The notes: generated by a model not told the origin, from the letters alone. A stretch of DNA of 7,279 nucleotides from Methyloceanibacter sp. (GCA_022865725.1 JALHTP010000351.1:1-7279); one strand, 5' to 3'. Numbered from the stretch's first letter, positions 1 through 6,697 are shown. A program made the numbers and translations.

Positions 1-839
1 GGCACGCCTTCGAACTGCAACGTGATCCGCCTCTGATTGACGCGAACCAATTCGCCATTCCATTTATAGACGTTGTAGGACACATCCTCGCGCCGGCTGG
101 TCGGCTCCCCACAAACGCAGCAAGCGTCAGGCCATTTTGCATGCAGGACCCGAACCTCCCCGCCCGTAACAAAGCTGCCTGCCGGAGTGTAGGTCACGGC
201 CTTCAAATCTACCCATGGCGTCGGCGCGGCGAAGATCGGTGCGGAGGCGATCGACGCTGGATCCATCCGGCTGACGAGCCCGTCGCTGATGGTTAGATAT
301 TCGCGGCAGCCCGGGCAGAGCTTGAAGGATTCGTTTTTTGATGTTGCAGCGATCTCAGCCGAGCAGACGGGACACGAGACGGTCCCACCGAGCCCTTTCG
401 TCTTGATGTCAAAAAGCGCGATGACGCCAAGGAGCGCGACGAACCCGCCGCCCAGCATCAGACCGGTCGAGTCACTGCCCAGAAACGCGGTTGCCAGGCC
501 GCCCACGGTCATTCCGCCTCCGATCAGAAGGCTCTTGAGCGCCCTGGGCGAGAATTCGACGCGAGCTTCGGGCGCGGCTGGGGGACCAGGACTGGCTGGT
601 TGGGGAGCTGGCGTCTCGGGCGCGGCTGGCGGAGCAGGATTGGCCGCTGGGGGAGCTGGTGTCTCGGGCGCGGCTGGCGGAGCAGGACTGGCCACTGGGG
701 CGGCCGGCGTTGCAGGTATAGGCTGATGCAGCAATGCGTTATGGCATTTGGGGCACTTCCATCTGGCGTTCGGTGGAGGGTTAAGAGGGACCCTGAGCTT
801 CTGGCCGCAGCTTGGGCAAGTGAGGGTCTGGTTTGTCAT
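1..839 (-). CDS. Zinc-ribbon membrane protein with Pro/Ala repeats, unknown function (3' end outside window)
   Basis: Read on the minus strand from ATG at 839, the frame stays open for 279 codons to the window edge, so the C-terminus is missing. Residues 8-32 form a zinc ribbon (C8-P-S-C11 and C29-P-K-C32). Residues 45-92 are three 16-residue Pro/Ala repeats, a flexible linker. Residues about 101-120 and 126-143 are two Gly-rich hydrophobic stretches, probably a membrane hairpin. A second ribbon follows (C156-P-V-C159 and C175-P-G-C178). A third cysteine cluster, C240-C241-V-C243-G, may be half of another ribbon whose partner lies beyond the edge. The regular spacing of cysteine pairs and the hydrophobic segments make this frame real, unlike the plus-strand frames opposite it, which are Gly/Ala/Arg-rich. 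The Shine-Dalgarno is weak (GGAATGG just upstream). The gene diverges from the permease pair. I do not recognise a named family; metal binding and membrane anchoring are inferred, and a role is unknown. Confidence 0.85.
   Translation of the reverse strand, partial: MTNQTLTCPSCGQKLRVPLNPPPNARWKCPKCHNALLHQPIPATPAAPVASPAPPAAPETPAPPAANPAPPAAPETPAPQPASPGPPAAPEARVEFSPRALKSLLIGGGMTVGGLATAFLGSDSTGLMLGGGFVALLGVIALFDIKTKGLGGTVSCPVCSAEIAATSKNESFKLCPGCREYLTISDGLVSRMDPASIASAPIFAAPTPWVDLKAVTYTPAGSFVTGGEVRVLHAKWPDACCVCGEPTSRREDVSYNVYKWNGELVRVNQRRITLQFEGV
564..707 (-). repeat. Three-copy 48-bp in-frame tandem repeat
   Basis: Three 48-bp units encode residues 45-60, 61-76 and 77-92 of the zinc-ribbon protein, each of the form PAxPxAxPxPPAAPE(T/A). 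On the plus strand the two best-matching units lie at about 603-650 and 651-698 and differ at only a few positions. The third, nearest 564, has diverged further. Because the period is a multiple of three, gain or loss of a unit would change linker length without breaking the frame. Confidence 0.85.
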
Positions 840-903
840 TTGCCATTCCGGCCAGCGGAAAACGAATGATACCGCCCACGCCGACCCCGAGTCTCCGGCG
901 GGT

Positions 904-929
904 ACCGTATCTCGACGGTTTCACGATAC
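904..929. promoter_or_regulatory. Inverted repeats in the divergent intergenic region
   Basis: The 100 bases between the two divergent genes hold ACCGT (904-908) facing ACGGT (915-919) across 6 bases, and GTATC (907-911) facing GATAC (925-929) across 13 bases. The overlapping arms end 11 bases before the DppB-like start. They could be an operator for the permease pair or for both genes. The arms are only 5 bp long, so chance is a real alternative. I found no convincing -35/-10 pair on either strand in this gap. Confidence 0.22.
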
Positions 930-939
930 ATTCTGCCCG

Positions 940-1932
940 ATGAAAGCCATCGCCGCCAGCCTGGCCTTTGTCGGGCGCCGCCTCATGCAGGCCGCGCTCG
1001 TCATGCTGGCGGTTCTCGTGATCGCCTTTGCCGTCCGCGCCGCCCTTGGCGATCCTTTGCGCGAGATCATGGGCGAGGCGGTGCCCGAAGTCGAGCGCGA
1101 GGAGCTTCGCCACGAGCTCGGTCTCGATCGGCCTTGGCCGGCGCAGCTCGCGCGCTATCTCGGCGGCGCGGTTCAGGGCGATTTCGGCACCTCGATCATC
1201 TACAAGCGGCCGACGCTCGAGATCGTCCTCGCCAAATTCCCAGCAAGCTTCGAGCTTGTGCTCGGCGCGAGCCTGATCGTGCTCCTGCTCTCGGTGCCGG
1301 CCGGGATCTATTGCGCGGTCCGCCCGCGCGCTATAGGCGCGAGGCTCATTCTTGGCCTGAGCGTTCTCGGCATCTCGGTCCCGGTCTTCCTCACTGGCAT
1401 CTTTCTCATCACCATGTTCTCGGTCTGGCTCGGTCTACTCCCCGCCTTCGGCCGCGGCGAGACGATACGCGTCGGAGTCTGGGAGACGGGCCTCCTGACC
1501 GGGGACGGCCTTAGGCATCTCATCCTGCCCGCGCTCACGCTCTCCTCGATCATGCTGCCGCTCTTCATCAGGCTGGTGCGCGGCGCCATGCTGGACGAGC
1601 TCGGCCACGATTATGTCCGCACCGCCCGTGCCAAGGGGGCATCGCCGCTGCGGGTCTGGCTCAGCCACGCGCTGCGTAACGCGCTGCTGCCGCTCGTGGC
1701 GATCGGCGGGCTCCAGATCGGCACGCTCATCGCCTACACGCTACTGACCGAGACGGTGTTCCAATGGCCGGGCATGGGCTTCCTGTTTCTCGAGGCCGTG
1801 ACCCGCGCCGACATCCCGCTGATCACCACCTATCTCGTCTTTGTCGGCCTGCTCTTCGTCATCACCAATACGCTCGTCGATGTCGTCAGCCTCATGCTCG
1901 ATCCCCGCATCAGCCTCGAAGGCATAAGATGA
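940..1932 (+). CDS. ABC importer permease, DppB/OppB-like (peptide/nickel class)
   Basis: A 330-residue inner-membrane subunit of a binding-protein-dependent importer for dipeptides, oligopeptides, nickel or related solutes. The family layout is complete: an N-terminal GRRLMQAALVMLAVLVIAF membrane anchor; a periplasmic region with LGLDRPWPAQLARYL (60-74) and GDFGTSI (80-86); several membrane helices; the cytoplasmic EAA loop that contacts the ATPase (about 224-251, DYVRTARAKGAS); ETVFQWPGMG (271-280); and a C-terminal VSLMLDPRI (316-324). The frame is open further upstream to 748, but that part overlaps the divergent gene and does not look like this family. ATG 940 gives the usual N-terminus, although no good Shine-Dalgarno precedes it. 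It overlaps the next gene by 4 bases (ATGA), indicating translational coupling. No binding protein or ATPase lies next to it, so the substrate cannot be stated. Confidence 0.93.
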   Translation: MKAIAASLAFVGRRLMQAALVMLAVLVIAFAVRAALGDPLREIMGEAVPEVEREELRHELGLDRPWPAQLARYLGGAVQGDFGTSIIYKRPTLEIVLAKFPASFELVLGASLIVLLLSVPAGIYCAVRPRAIGARLILGLSVLGISVPVFLTGIFLITMFSVWLGLLPAFGRGETIRVGVWETGLLTGDGLRHLILPALTLSSIMLPLFIRLVRGAMLDELGHDYVRTARAKGASPLRVWLSHALRNALLPLVAIGGLQIGTLIAYTLLTETVFQWPGMGFLFLEAVTRADIPLITTYLVFVGLLFVITNTLVDVVSLMLDPRISLEGIR

Positions 1933-2849
1933 GCGCCGAAGCCTTGCGTACCCGCCCCCGCGCCCTGCTTGGCTTTGCCGCCGAGCGGCCGGGCGCGGCG
2001 CTTGCCGCAATCGTGCTTGGCATAATCGCGCTTGCCGCCATGCTCGCGCCGGCGATCGCGCCGCAAGACCCGTTCGATCTTAAAAGCTTCGATGTGCTGG
2101 ACGCCGGGCTCCCGCCGGCCTGGCTCGACGGGAGCGATCCCCGCTTCCTGCTCGGTACCGACGCGCAGGGGCGCGATCTCTTCAGCGCCATCCTTTACGG
2201 CACGCGCATCTCGCTCATCGTCGGCGTGCTCGCCGTCGCCATCCAATCGGCGATCGGCATCCCGCTCGGGCTCCTGGCCGGCTATTCCGGGGGGAGGGTC
2301 GACACCATCGTGGCCCGCGCCGCCGACATCCAGCTCTCGCTCTCGACCCTGATGCTGGCCATCATCGCGCTCGCGCTGTTCCGCGCAGGGCTAGGGGGCG
2401 AAAGCCTCTCCCGCTACGCGGTGCCGCTGCTCGTCCTCGTCATCGGGCTCGCCGAATGGCCCTATTTCGCGCGCACGGCGCGGGCCGCGACCCAAGTCGA
2501 GGCGGCCAAAGACTATGTCCGTGCCGCCCGGGCGCTCGGCGCCAGCCGCTTCGCGATCATGGGACGCCACATCCTGCCGAATATCTCCTCGCCGCTCATC
2601 GTGGTGGCGACCACGCAAATTGCGGGGGCCATCATGGCCGAGGCGGCGCTCTCCTTTCTCGGCCTCGGCATGCCGGTGACCAAGCCTTCGCTCGGCACGC
2701 TGATCCGGTCGGGCTACGACCTGATCTTCGCCGGCGCCTGGTGGGTGACGGTCCTTCCGGGCCTGGTGCTGGTCGGCCTTCTCGTCTCCGTCAACCTGCT
2801 AGGCGATGCCTTGCGCGACGGCCTCGATCCAACGCGGACGGCTCGTTGA
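1929..2849 (+). CDS. ABC importer permease, DppC/OppC-like (peptide/nickel class)
   Basis: A 306-residue partner permease that should form a heterodimer with the upstream DppB-like protein in the inner membrane. Visible family features are an N-terminal helix (about 24-44), the periplasmic signature LGTDAQGRDLFSAILYGTR (75-93), GIPLGLLAGYSGG (110-122), the cytoplasmic EAA loop (about 195-222, KDYVRAARALGASRF), EAALSFLGLGM (238-248), a Trp-containing segment near 270, and the C-terminal GDALRDGLDP (292-301). The start ATG at 1929 overlaps the upstream stop codon as ATGA, which fixes the start and shows an operon. Length is normal for the family. Codon use is very GC-rich, like its partner: one 60-base stretch at 2221-2280 has 44 G/C. 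The gene is followed by 152 bases of non-coding sequence, so the transporter genes appear to end here without ATPases. Confidence 0.94.
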   Translation: MSAEALRTRPRALLGFAAERPGAALAAIVLGIIALAAMLAPAIAPQDPFDLKSFDVLDAGLPPAWLDGSDPRFLLGTDAQGRDLFSAILYGTRISLIVGVLAVAIQSAIGIPLGLLAGYSGGRVDTIVARAADIQLSLSTLMLAIIALALFRAGLGGESLSRYAVPLLVLVIGLAEWPYFARTARAATQVEAAKDYVRAARALGASRFAIMGRHILPNISSPLIVVATTQIAGAIMAEAALSFLGLGMPVTKPSLGTLIRSGYDLIFAGAWWVTVLPGLVLVGLLVSVNLLGDALRDGLDPTRTAR

Positions 2850-2880
2850 ATCAAAAAGGCAGGTGGTTGTGTCTAACCCC

Positions 2881-2910
2881 TTGAAACGTAGGTCGGTCCC
2901 GAACCATAAG
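2881..2910 (+). promoter_or_regulatory. Weak candidate promoter for the FBPase-like/kinase pair
   Basis: Within the 152-base gap after the permeases, TTGAAA (2881-2886) is followed after 18 bases by CATAAG (2905-2910), which overlaps the AT-rich run ATAAGATATAG. The -35 element matches sigma-70 well and the -10 only partly. It would leave a leader of about 85 bases before the start at 3002. It is the best pair I see in the gap, but a chance match is possible. Confidence 0.25.
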
Positions 2911-3001
2911 ATATAGTGCGTCAGCCCGCTGGCAGCCTTTGCCCGTCTTGAGATAAGCCCCCGGCTAGAATCCTGACCGGGATCGCTCTTGAGGAGTTGC
3001 T

Positions 3002-3997
3002 ATGGAGACCAAAAGTCCGGCCAATCCGGAGCTGGTTTTTTCCCTGCGCCGCGTCACCGAAAGCGCAGCCATGGCCGCCTTCAGCTGGATCGGGCGGGGC
3101 GACGGCCAGGACGCCGGCCGTGCGGCGCTCGACGCCATGCGGGCCGCGCTTGCCGATGTGGATATCGATGCCGTGGTGGCGATCGGCGAGGCCACCAAAG
3201 GCGAAGCGCCGCAGCCCGAGCGCGGCGAACGGTTCGGGCACAAGAGCGCCTCCTTCAAGGCCGACATCGCGGTCGATCCGGTCGAGGGCACGAGCTACCT
3301 CGTGCGTGGCCAGACCAACGCGCTTGCCGTGCTCGCCGTGGCCCCGCGCGGCACCATGCTGAACCCGGGGCCCGCCTTCTACATGGAGAAATTCGTGGCG
3401 AGCGCGCCGGCCCGCGGCAAGATCGATCCGCGTTGGCCCGTGGAGAAGAAGCTCACCACCCTTGCCGAGGTACTTGGCAAGGATGTGTTCGAGCTCACCG
3501 TGTTCGTGCTGGAGAAGCCGCGCCACCGCGACCTGGTCAACAGGATCATACAGACGGGCGCGCGGGTCGCGCTCTATCCCGCGGGCGACGTCGCCGGCGC
3601 GCTCATGGCCGCCATCCCCGGCTCGGGCATCGATGCCTTGATGGGAACAGGCGGCACGCCTGAAGGCATTATGTCCGCATGCGCCATCAGGGCTCTGGGC
3701 GGCGAGTTCCTGGCTCGCCTCGATCCGCAGCTGCAAACCGAGGCGAAGGCGGTCAAGGAGGCCGGGATCGACACCTCGAAATGGTATGAGCGCGACGAGA
3801 TCATCGCGTCGGATAACGTATTTTTCTGCGCCACCGGGATCACTACCGGTCTCATGCTCGAAGGTGTCGAGCGGACCAGGACCCACTATAAGGTGCAGAC
3901 CATGATGATAACGGGAGCAACCGGCGAGCGGCAAATTCTGACGAGCTATATGCCAAGCGAGCGCTTGGCCAGCATCGCAGCCCGCGACGTCGCTTGA
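3002..3997 (+). CDS. GlpX-type (class II) fructose-1,6-bisphosphatase-like protein, divergent active site
   Basis: A 331-residue member of the GlpX family, whose known members hydrolyse fructose-1,6-bisphosphate (and in cyanobacteria sedoheptulose-1,7-bisphosphate) using divalent metal. Family landmarks are RVTESAAMAAFSWIGRGD (17-34), IGE (61-63), DIAVDPVEGT (88-97), QTNALAVLAVAPRGTM (104-119), YMEK (127-130), KPRH (172-175), GDVA (195-198), GTGGTPEG (215-222) and SDNVFFCATGIT (near 281-292). Compared from memory with E. coli GlpX, the equivalents of E57, D85, E88, T90 and E213 are kept (E63, D92, E95, T97, E221). K29 and D33 are replaced by glycines (G35, G39), and the acidic residue at D61 by G67. 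Activity on FBP is therefore uncertain. GAGGAG at 2991-2996, 5 bases before ATG, supports the start. The kinase gene follows after 34 bases, probably co-transcribed. Role in ribulose-bisphosphate synthesis is inferred from that neighbour. Confidence 0.88.
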   Translation: METKSPANPELVFSLRRVTESAAMAAFSWIGRGDGQDAGRAALDAMRAALADVDIDAVVAIGEATKGEAPQPERGERFGHKSASFKADIAVDPVEGTSYLVRGQTNALAVLAVAPRGTMLNPGPAFYMEKFVASAPARGKIDPRWPVEKKLTTLAEVLGKDVFELTVFVLEKPRHRDLVNRIIQTGARVALYPAGDVAGALMAAIPGSGIDALMGTGGTPEGIMSACAIRALGGEFLARLDPQLQTEAKAVKEAGIDTSKWYERDEIIASDNVFFCATGITTGLMLEGVERTRTHYKVQTMMITGATGERQILTSYMPSERLASIAARDVA

Positions 3998-4031
3998 ATC
4001 CCGATCTTGGGAGGAGTGCCTGGAGTGAGAT

Positions 4032-4958
4032 ATGTCGAAGCGGGTCGATCATCCGATCATACTCGGCATCGTAGGTGATTCTGCGTCAGGGAAGTCGACG
4101 CTGTCGGCGGGAGTCGCCCAGATTCTGGGCGAGGAACACTGCACGGTGATCTGCACTGACGATTATCATCGCTACGACCGCAAGGCGCGGGCCGCTGCCG
4201 GTTTGTCGGCGCTCGACCCGCGTGCCAACTATGTCGACATCCTGGAGCAGCATCTGCGCCTGTTGCGCAGCGGCGAGCCGATCCTGAAGCCGGTCTACGA
4301 CCATCGGCATGGGACGCTGGAGTCCGCCGAATATGTCAGGCCCAAGGGTTTCGTCATCGCCGAAGGCCTGCTCGGCTATGCCACGCGCGCCATGCGCGAT
4401 TGCTACGACGTGAAGATCTATCTCGATCCCGAGGAGGAGCTCAGGGTGAAGTGGAAGATGCACCGCGATACGACGGTGCGCGGCTACACCAGGGAGCAGG
4501 TTCTGGCCCAGCTGGGACGGCGCGAGGTGGACAGCCAGAACTTCATCCATCCGCAGCGCACCTTTGCCGACATCGTCATCCGCTTCCAGCGGTCGGCTGA
4601 CGCCAACGGCTCGGATACCAGGCTCGATGTCCGCCATCTCCTGCGCCCGACGCTGCCCCATCCCGACTTTACCCCGCTCTTCGACGGGTCGAGCAACGCC
4701 GGGTTGCGTCTCGAGCTGGCCCGCGACCGGGACGGCAAGCCCGTGGACGTGCTTGAGATTAACGGCAATATCTCCGACAAGAGGGCCGAGCGGATCGAGG
4801 ATCTGCTGTGGAATCTCATCCCGGAGGCGGGACATCTGCGCGACGAGGTCGGCCGCATCGATGTCGCCAACGGCGCCAAGAGCCACCCCCTGGCGCTGAG
4901 CCAGCTTCTCGTGGGGTATCACGCGGTCAAGGCGGCGATGGGCATCCGCGCGTATTAG
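4032..4958 (+). CDS. Phosphoribulokinase, class II-like (cyanobacterial/plant/archaeal type)
   Basis: A 308-residue cytoplasmic P-loop kinase that should phosphorylate ribulose-5-phosphate to ribulose-1,5-bisphosphate with ATP. The Walker A loop is GDSASGKST (15-23). TDDYHRYDR (42-50) carries the catalytic-type Asp plus His and Arg substrate contacts. ALDPRANYVDILEQHL (60-75) and KPVYDHRHGT (86-95) match the class II pattern. EGLLGY (111-116) supplies a Walker B-like acid. KMHRDTTVRGYT (142-153) is the conserved Lys-x-x-Arg-Asp...Arg-Gly substrate/ATP segment. The C-terminal DVLEING and LSQLLVGY segments resemble the end of cyanobacterial enzymes, at slightly shorter length. The P-loop cysteine of thioredoxin-regulated enzymes is replaced (A18-S19), while the second cysteine is kept as C41, so the classical regulatory disulfide cannot form. 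Usual alphaproteobacterial enzymes are the unrelated-looking class I type. GGAG at 4022-4025, 6 bases upstream, sets the start. No RuBisCO gene is nearby. Another sugar or nucleoside kinase of the same fold is the main alternative. Confidence 0.9.
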   Translation: MSKRVDHPIILGIVGDSASGKSTLSAGVAQILGEEHCTVICTDDYHRYDRKARAAAGLSALDPRANYVDILEQHLRLLRSGEPILKPVYDHRHGTLESAEYVRPKGFVIAEGLLGYATRAMRDCYDVKIYLDPEEELRVKWKMHRDTTVRGYTREQVLAQLGRREVDSQNFIHPQRTFADIVIRFQRSADANGSDTRLDVRHLLRPTLPHPDFTPLFDGSSNAGLRLELARDRDGKPVDVLEINGNISDKRAERIEDLLWNLIPEAGHLRDEVGRIDVANGAKSHPLALSQLLVGYHAVKAAMGIRAY

Positions 4959-4981
4959 TGAATTTCACGGATTTGGGGGAA

Positions 4982-5005
4982 GGGCGTGAACTCATAAACA
5001 CGCCC
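4982..5005 (+). other. Hairpin after the kinase gene (7-bp stem)
   Basis: GGGCGTG (4982-4988) pairs perfectly with CACGCCC (4999-5005) across a 10-base AT-rich loop, starting 24 bases after the kinase stop codon. No T tract follows, so it is not a standard intrinsic terminator. It may protect the transcript's 3' end or serve as a protein-binding site. Confidence 0.45.
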
Positions 5006-5024
5006 GTGGATGGCCTGCCAGAGT

Positions 5025-5054
5025 CCGCTTTGGAGCCATAAGCGGCCTTCCTTT
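5025..5054 (+). terminator. Candidate terminator of the FBPase-like/kinase unit
   Basis: CCGCTT (5025-5030) pairs with AAGCGG (5040-5045) across a 9-base loop, and is followed by the pyrimidine run CCTTCCTTT (5046-5054). The stem is short and the T run is broken, so termination would be weak. Position between the kinase and the permease, together with the promoter-like sequence beyond it, supports a transcription-unit boundary here. Confidence 0.35.
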
Positions 5055-5090
5055 GCGGCGGGCGGCACTCGCCCCTCTCGCATCTTGGGC

Positions 5091-5119
5091 TTCCAGCCAA
5101 ATCAGAAAACGGCTATTAT
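5091..5119 (+). promoter_or_regulatory. Candidate promoter of the amino-acid permease
   Basis: A clear AT-rich island within GC-rich DNA (about 5097-5127) contains TATTAT (5114-5119), five of six matches to the sigma-70 -10 box. At 17 bases upstream the -35 position is a poor TTCCAG (5091-5096); a better TTGGGC (5085-5090) is too far at 23 bases. A weak or activator-dependent promoter is plausible. The leader to the start codon would be about 50 bases. Confidence 0.35.
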
Positions 5120-5176
5120 TATTTAGCTCAGTTCGGGGAGCATCTGGGAACTGTCGGGACAACTGGAGGGGGCCAA

Positions 5177-6697
5177 ATGGATACCACCGAGACCGCAAAA
5201 GCGGACGCCGCCCGCGATACCGCAGACCTGGCCAAGTTCGGTTATAAGCAGGAACTGAAGCGTGCGCTCGGCACCTTCAGCTCGTTCGCCGTTGCTTTCA
5301 GCTATATCTCGCCGTCGACCGGCATCTTCACGCTGTTTGCACTCGGCCTCAGTTTCGTCGGGCCGGTCTTCTTCTGGAGCTGGCCGATCGTTTTCCTCGG
5401 GCAGTTGTTCATTGCCCTTAACTTCGCCGAGCTCTCGAGTCACTTTCCTGTGGCTGGGTCGGTGTATCAATGGACCAAGTACCTTTCGGGGCGGCAGTAC
5501 TCTTGGCTGAGCGGATGGATCTACCTTTCAGCTGGAGTGCTGACAGTGACTGCGGTGGTTGTGACGCTGCCGCTCGCGCTGATCCCCACGCTAAACGGCC
5601 TCGGCTGGACGCTGCCCAACGATTTGCCGACTCAGCGCAACATCGCCATCGTGACCCTGGCGCTGATCACCGTTCTCAACATCTACGGCGTCAAGTTGGT
5701 TTCGATCATCAACAACACGGGCGTCATCTTTGAGATTCTAGGCATGGTGGTCTTCGCCGTGATTCTCGCGCTGGCGCACAACCACCAAGGAGCCGGTGTG
5801 GTCTTCCAGACGGTAGATACGGGCGTGACCGCTAGCTCGTTTCTCGCGGCGATGTTCATGAGTCTCTTCGTCATCTACGGCTTCGACACCGCGTCGACTT
5901 TGGCGGAAGAGACGCGAAATCCCCGGCGTGAGGCGCCTAAGGCGGTGCTGGCGTCTATTGTCGGCGCCTTCATCATTGGAACCATCTTTCTTTTGGGGAT
6001 GCTTATGGCAATCCCCGATGTGAAGGACGCGTTCGCGAAGGGCATGGGCCCCGCGCAGATCATCGAAGCTAATCTGTCGCCCGAATTCGCCACGATCTAT
6101 CTTCTCGTGGTGTCGGCCGCGATCTTCGTCTGCTGCCTCTCGATCATGACCTCCACCATCCGACTTGCCTTCGGAATGGCTCGTGACGATCAGCTACCGT
6201 TCTCCAAGATCATGGGGGAGGTGAGTCCGAGCCAGCACACACCGATCGGGGCTTGCATCACCGTTGGCCTGCTCGCGGCCATTCCACTCTTGCAGTATGC
6301 CGGTGCCGCCTATATCGCCATTGCGGCCACCGGGATGATCTATCTCAGTTATTTCCTCGGAAATCTCGCGACGCTCAGAGCGCGCCTTAACGGCTGGCCG
6401 CACACCCGCGCACCGTTCTCGCTCGGCAGGTTGGGACTGGTGGTGAATGTCCTCGGACTCTTGTGGGGCGGCAGCATGCTCCTGAACTTCGCGTGGCCCC
6501 GGCCCTGCTGCAATCCGACGCCGCTGGAGACTGTCGTGGACAACACTCAGCTCCTCAACTTCCACGTGCCGTTTCTCGACGGCGTGCCCGTTCTGTGGAC
6601 CGTCTTTGGCGCGATCCTCCTAATCGGCATTGTCTATTACAGCGTGGTACAGGCGCGGAAGCCGTTCACTCCGATCGTTCCGCCGGAGGACGCCTAG
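5177..6697 (+). CDS. APC-superfamily amino acid/amine permease (ACT-family-like)
   Basis: A 506-residue secondary transporter of the amino acid-polyamine-organocation superfamily, closest by eye to the amino acid/choline transporter (ACT) group, importing an amino acid or amine across the inner membrane. After a polar N-terminus comes FGYKQELKRALGTFSSFAVA (21-40) leading into the first helix, with the unwound substrate-site stretch SYISPSTGI (42-50). AELSSHFPVAGSVYQWTKYL (84-103) and GFDTASTLAEETRNPRREAP (235-254) are the diagnostic motifs. Hydrophobic segments are consistent with the usual 12 helices. GGAGGGGG at 5165-5172 just before ATG supports the start. It has its own likely promoter and is 218 bases from the kinase, so co-function is not implied. 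Base composition is lower than in the ABC genes in places: 30 of 60 G/C at 5701-5760 and 35 of 60 at 6301-6360, versus 40 of 60 at 1321-1380. Substrate (for example GABA, an amino acid or ethanolamine-like amine) cannot be assigned. Confidence 0.92.
   Translation: MDTTETAKADAARDTADLAKFGYKQELKRALGTFSSFAVAFSYISPSTGIFTLFALGLSFVGPVFFWSWPIVFLGQLFIALNFAELSSHFPVAGSVYQWTKYLSGRQYSWLSGWIYLSAGVLTVTAVVVTLPLALIPTLNGLGWTLPNDLPTQRNIAIVTLALITVLNIYGVKLVSIINNTGVIFEILGMVVFAVILALAHNHQGAGVVFQTVDTGVTASSFLAAMFMSLFVIYGFDTASTLAEETRNPRREAPKAVLASIVGAFIIGTIFLLGMLMAIPDVKDAFAKGMGPAQIIEANLSPEFATIYLLVVSAAIFVCCLSIMTSTIRLAFGMARDDQLPFSKIMGEVSPSQHTPIGACITVGLLAAIPLLQYAGAAYIAIAATGMIYLSYFLGNLATLRARLNGWPHTRAPFSLGRLGLVVNVLGLLWGGSMLLNFAWPRPCCNPTPLETVVDNTQLLNFHVPFLDGVPVLWTVFGAILLIGIVYYSVVQARKPFTPIVPPEDA

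Noticed and set aside
289..869. Plus-strand Gly/Ala-rich open frames over the repeat region
   Set aside because: They lie opposite the zinc-ribbon gene; their low-complexity Gly/Ala runs are the complement of its Pro/Ala repeats, and they show no domain or ribosome-binding site.
748..939. N-terminal extension of the DppB-like permease
   Set aside because: The frame is open but overlaps the divergent gene and does not resemble the family; ATG 940 gives the normal N-terminus.
2921..3934. Minus-strand 337-codon open frame
   Set aside because: It is antisense to the GlpX-like gene, rich in His, Gly and Arg as expected for a high-GC shadow, and has no recognisable domain.
4086..4922. Minus-strand 278-codon open frame
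   Set aside because: It is antisense to the phosphoribulokinase gene, whose motifs are unmistakable; the long frame follows from GC-rich codon bias.
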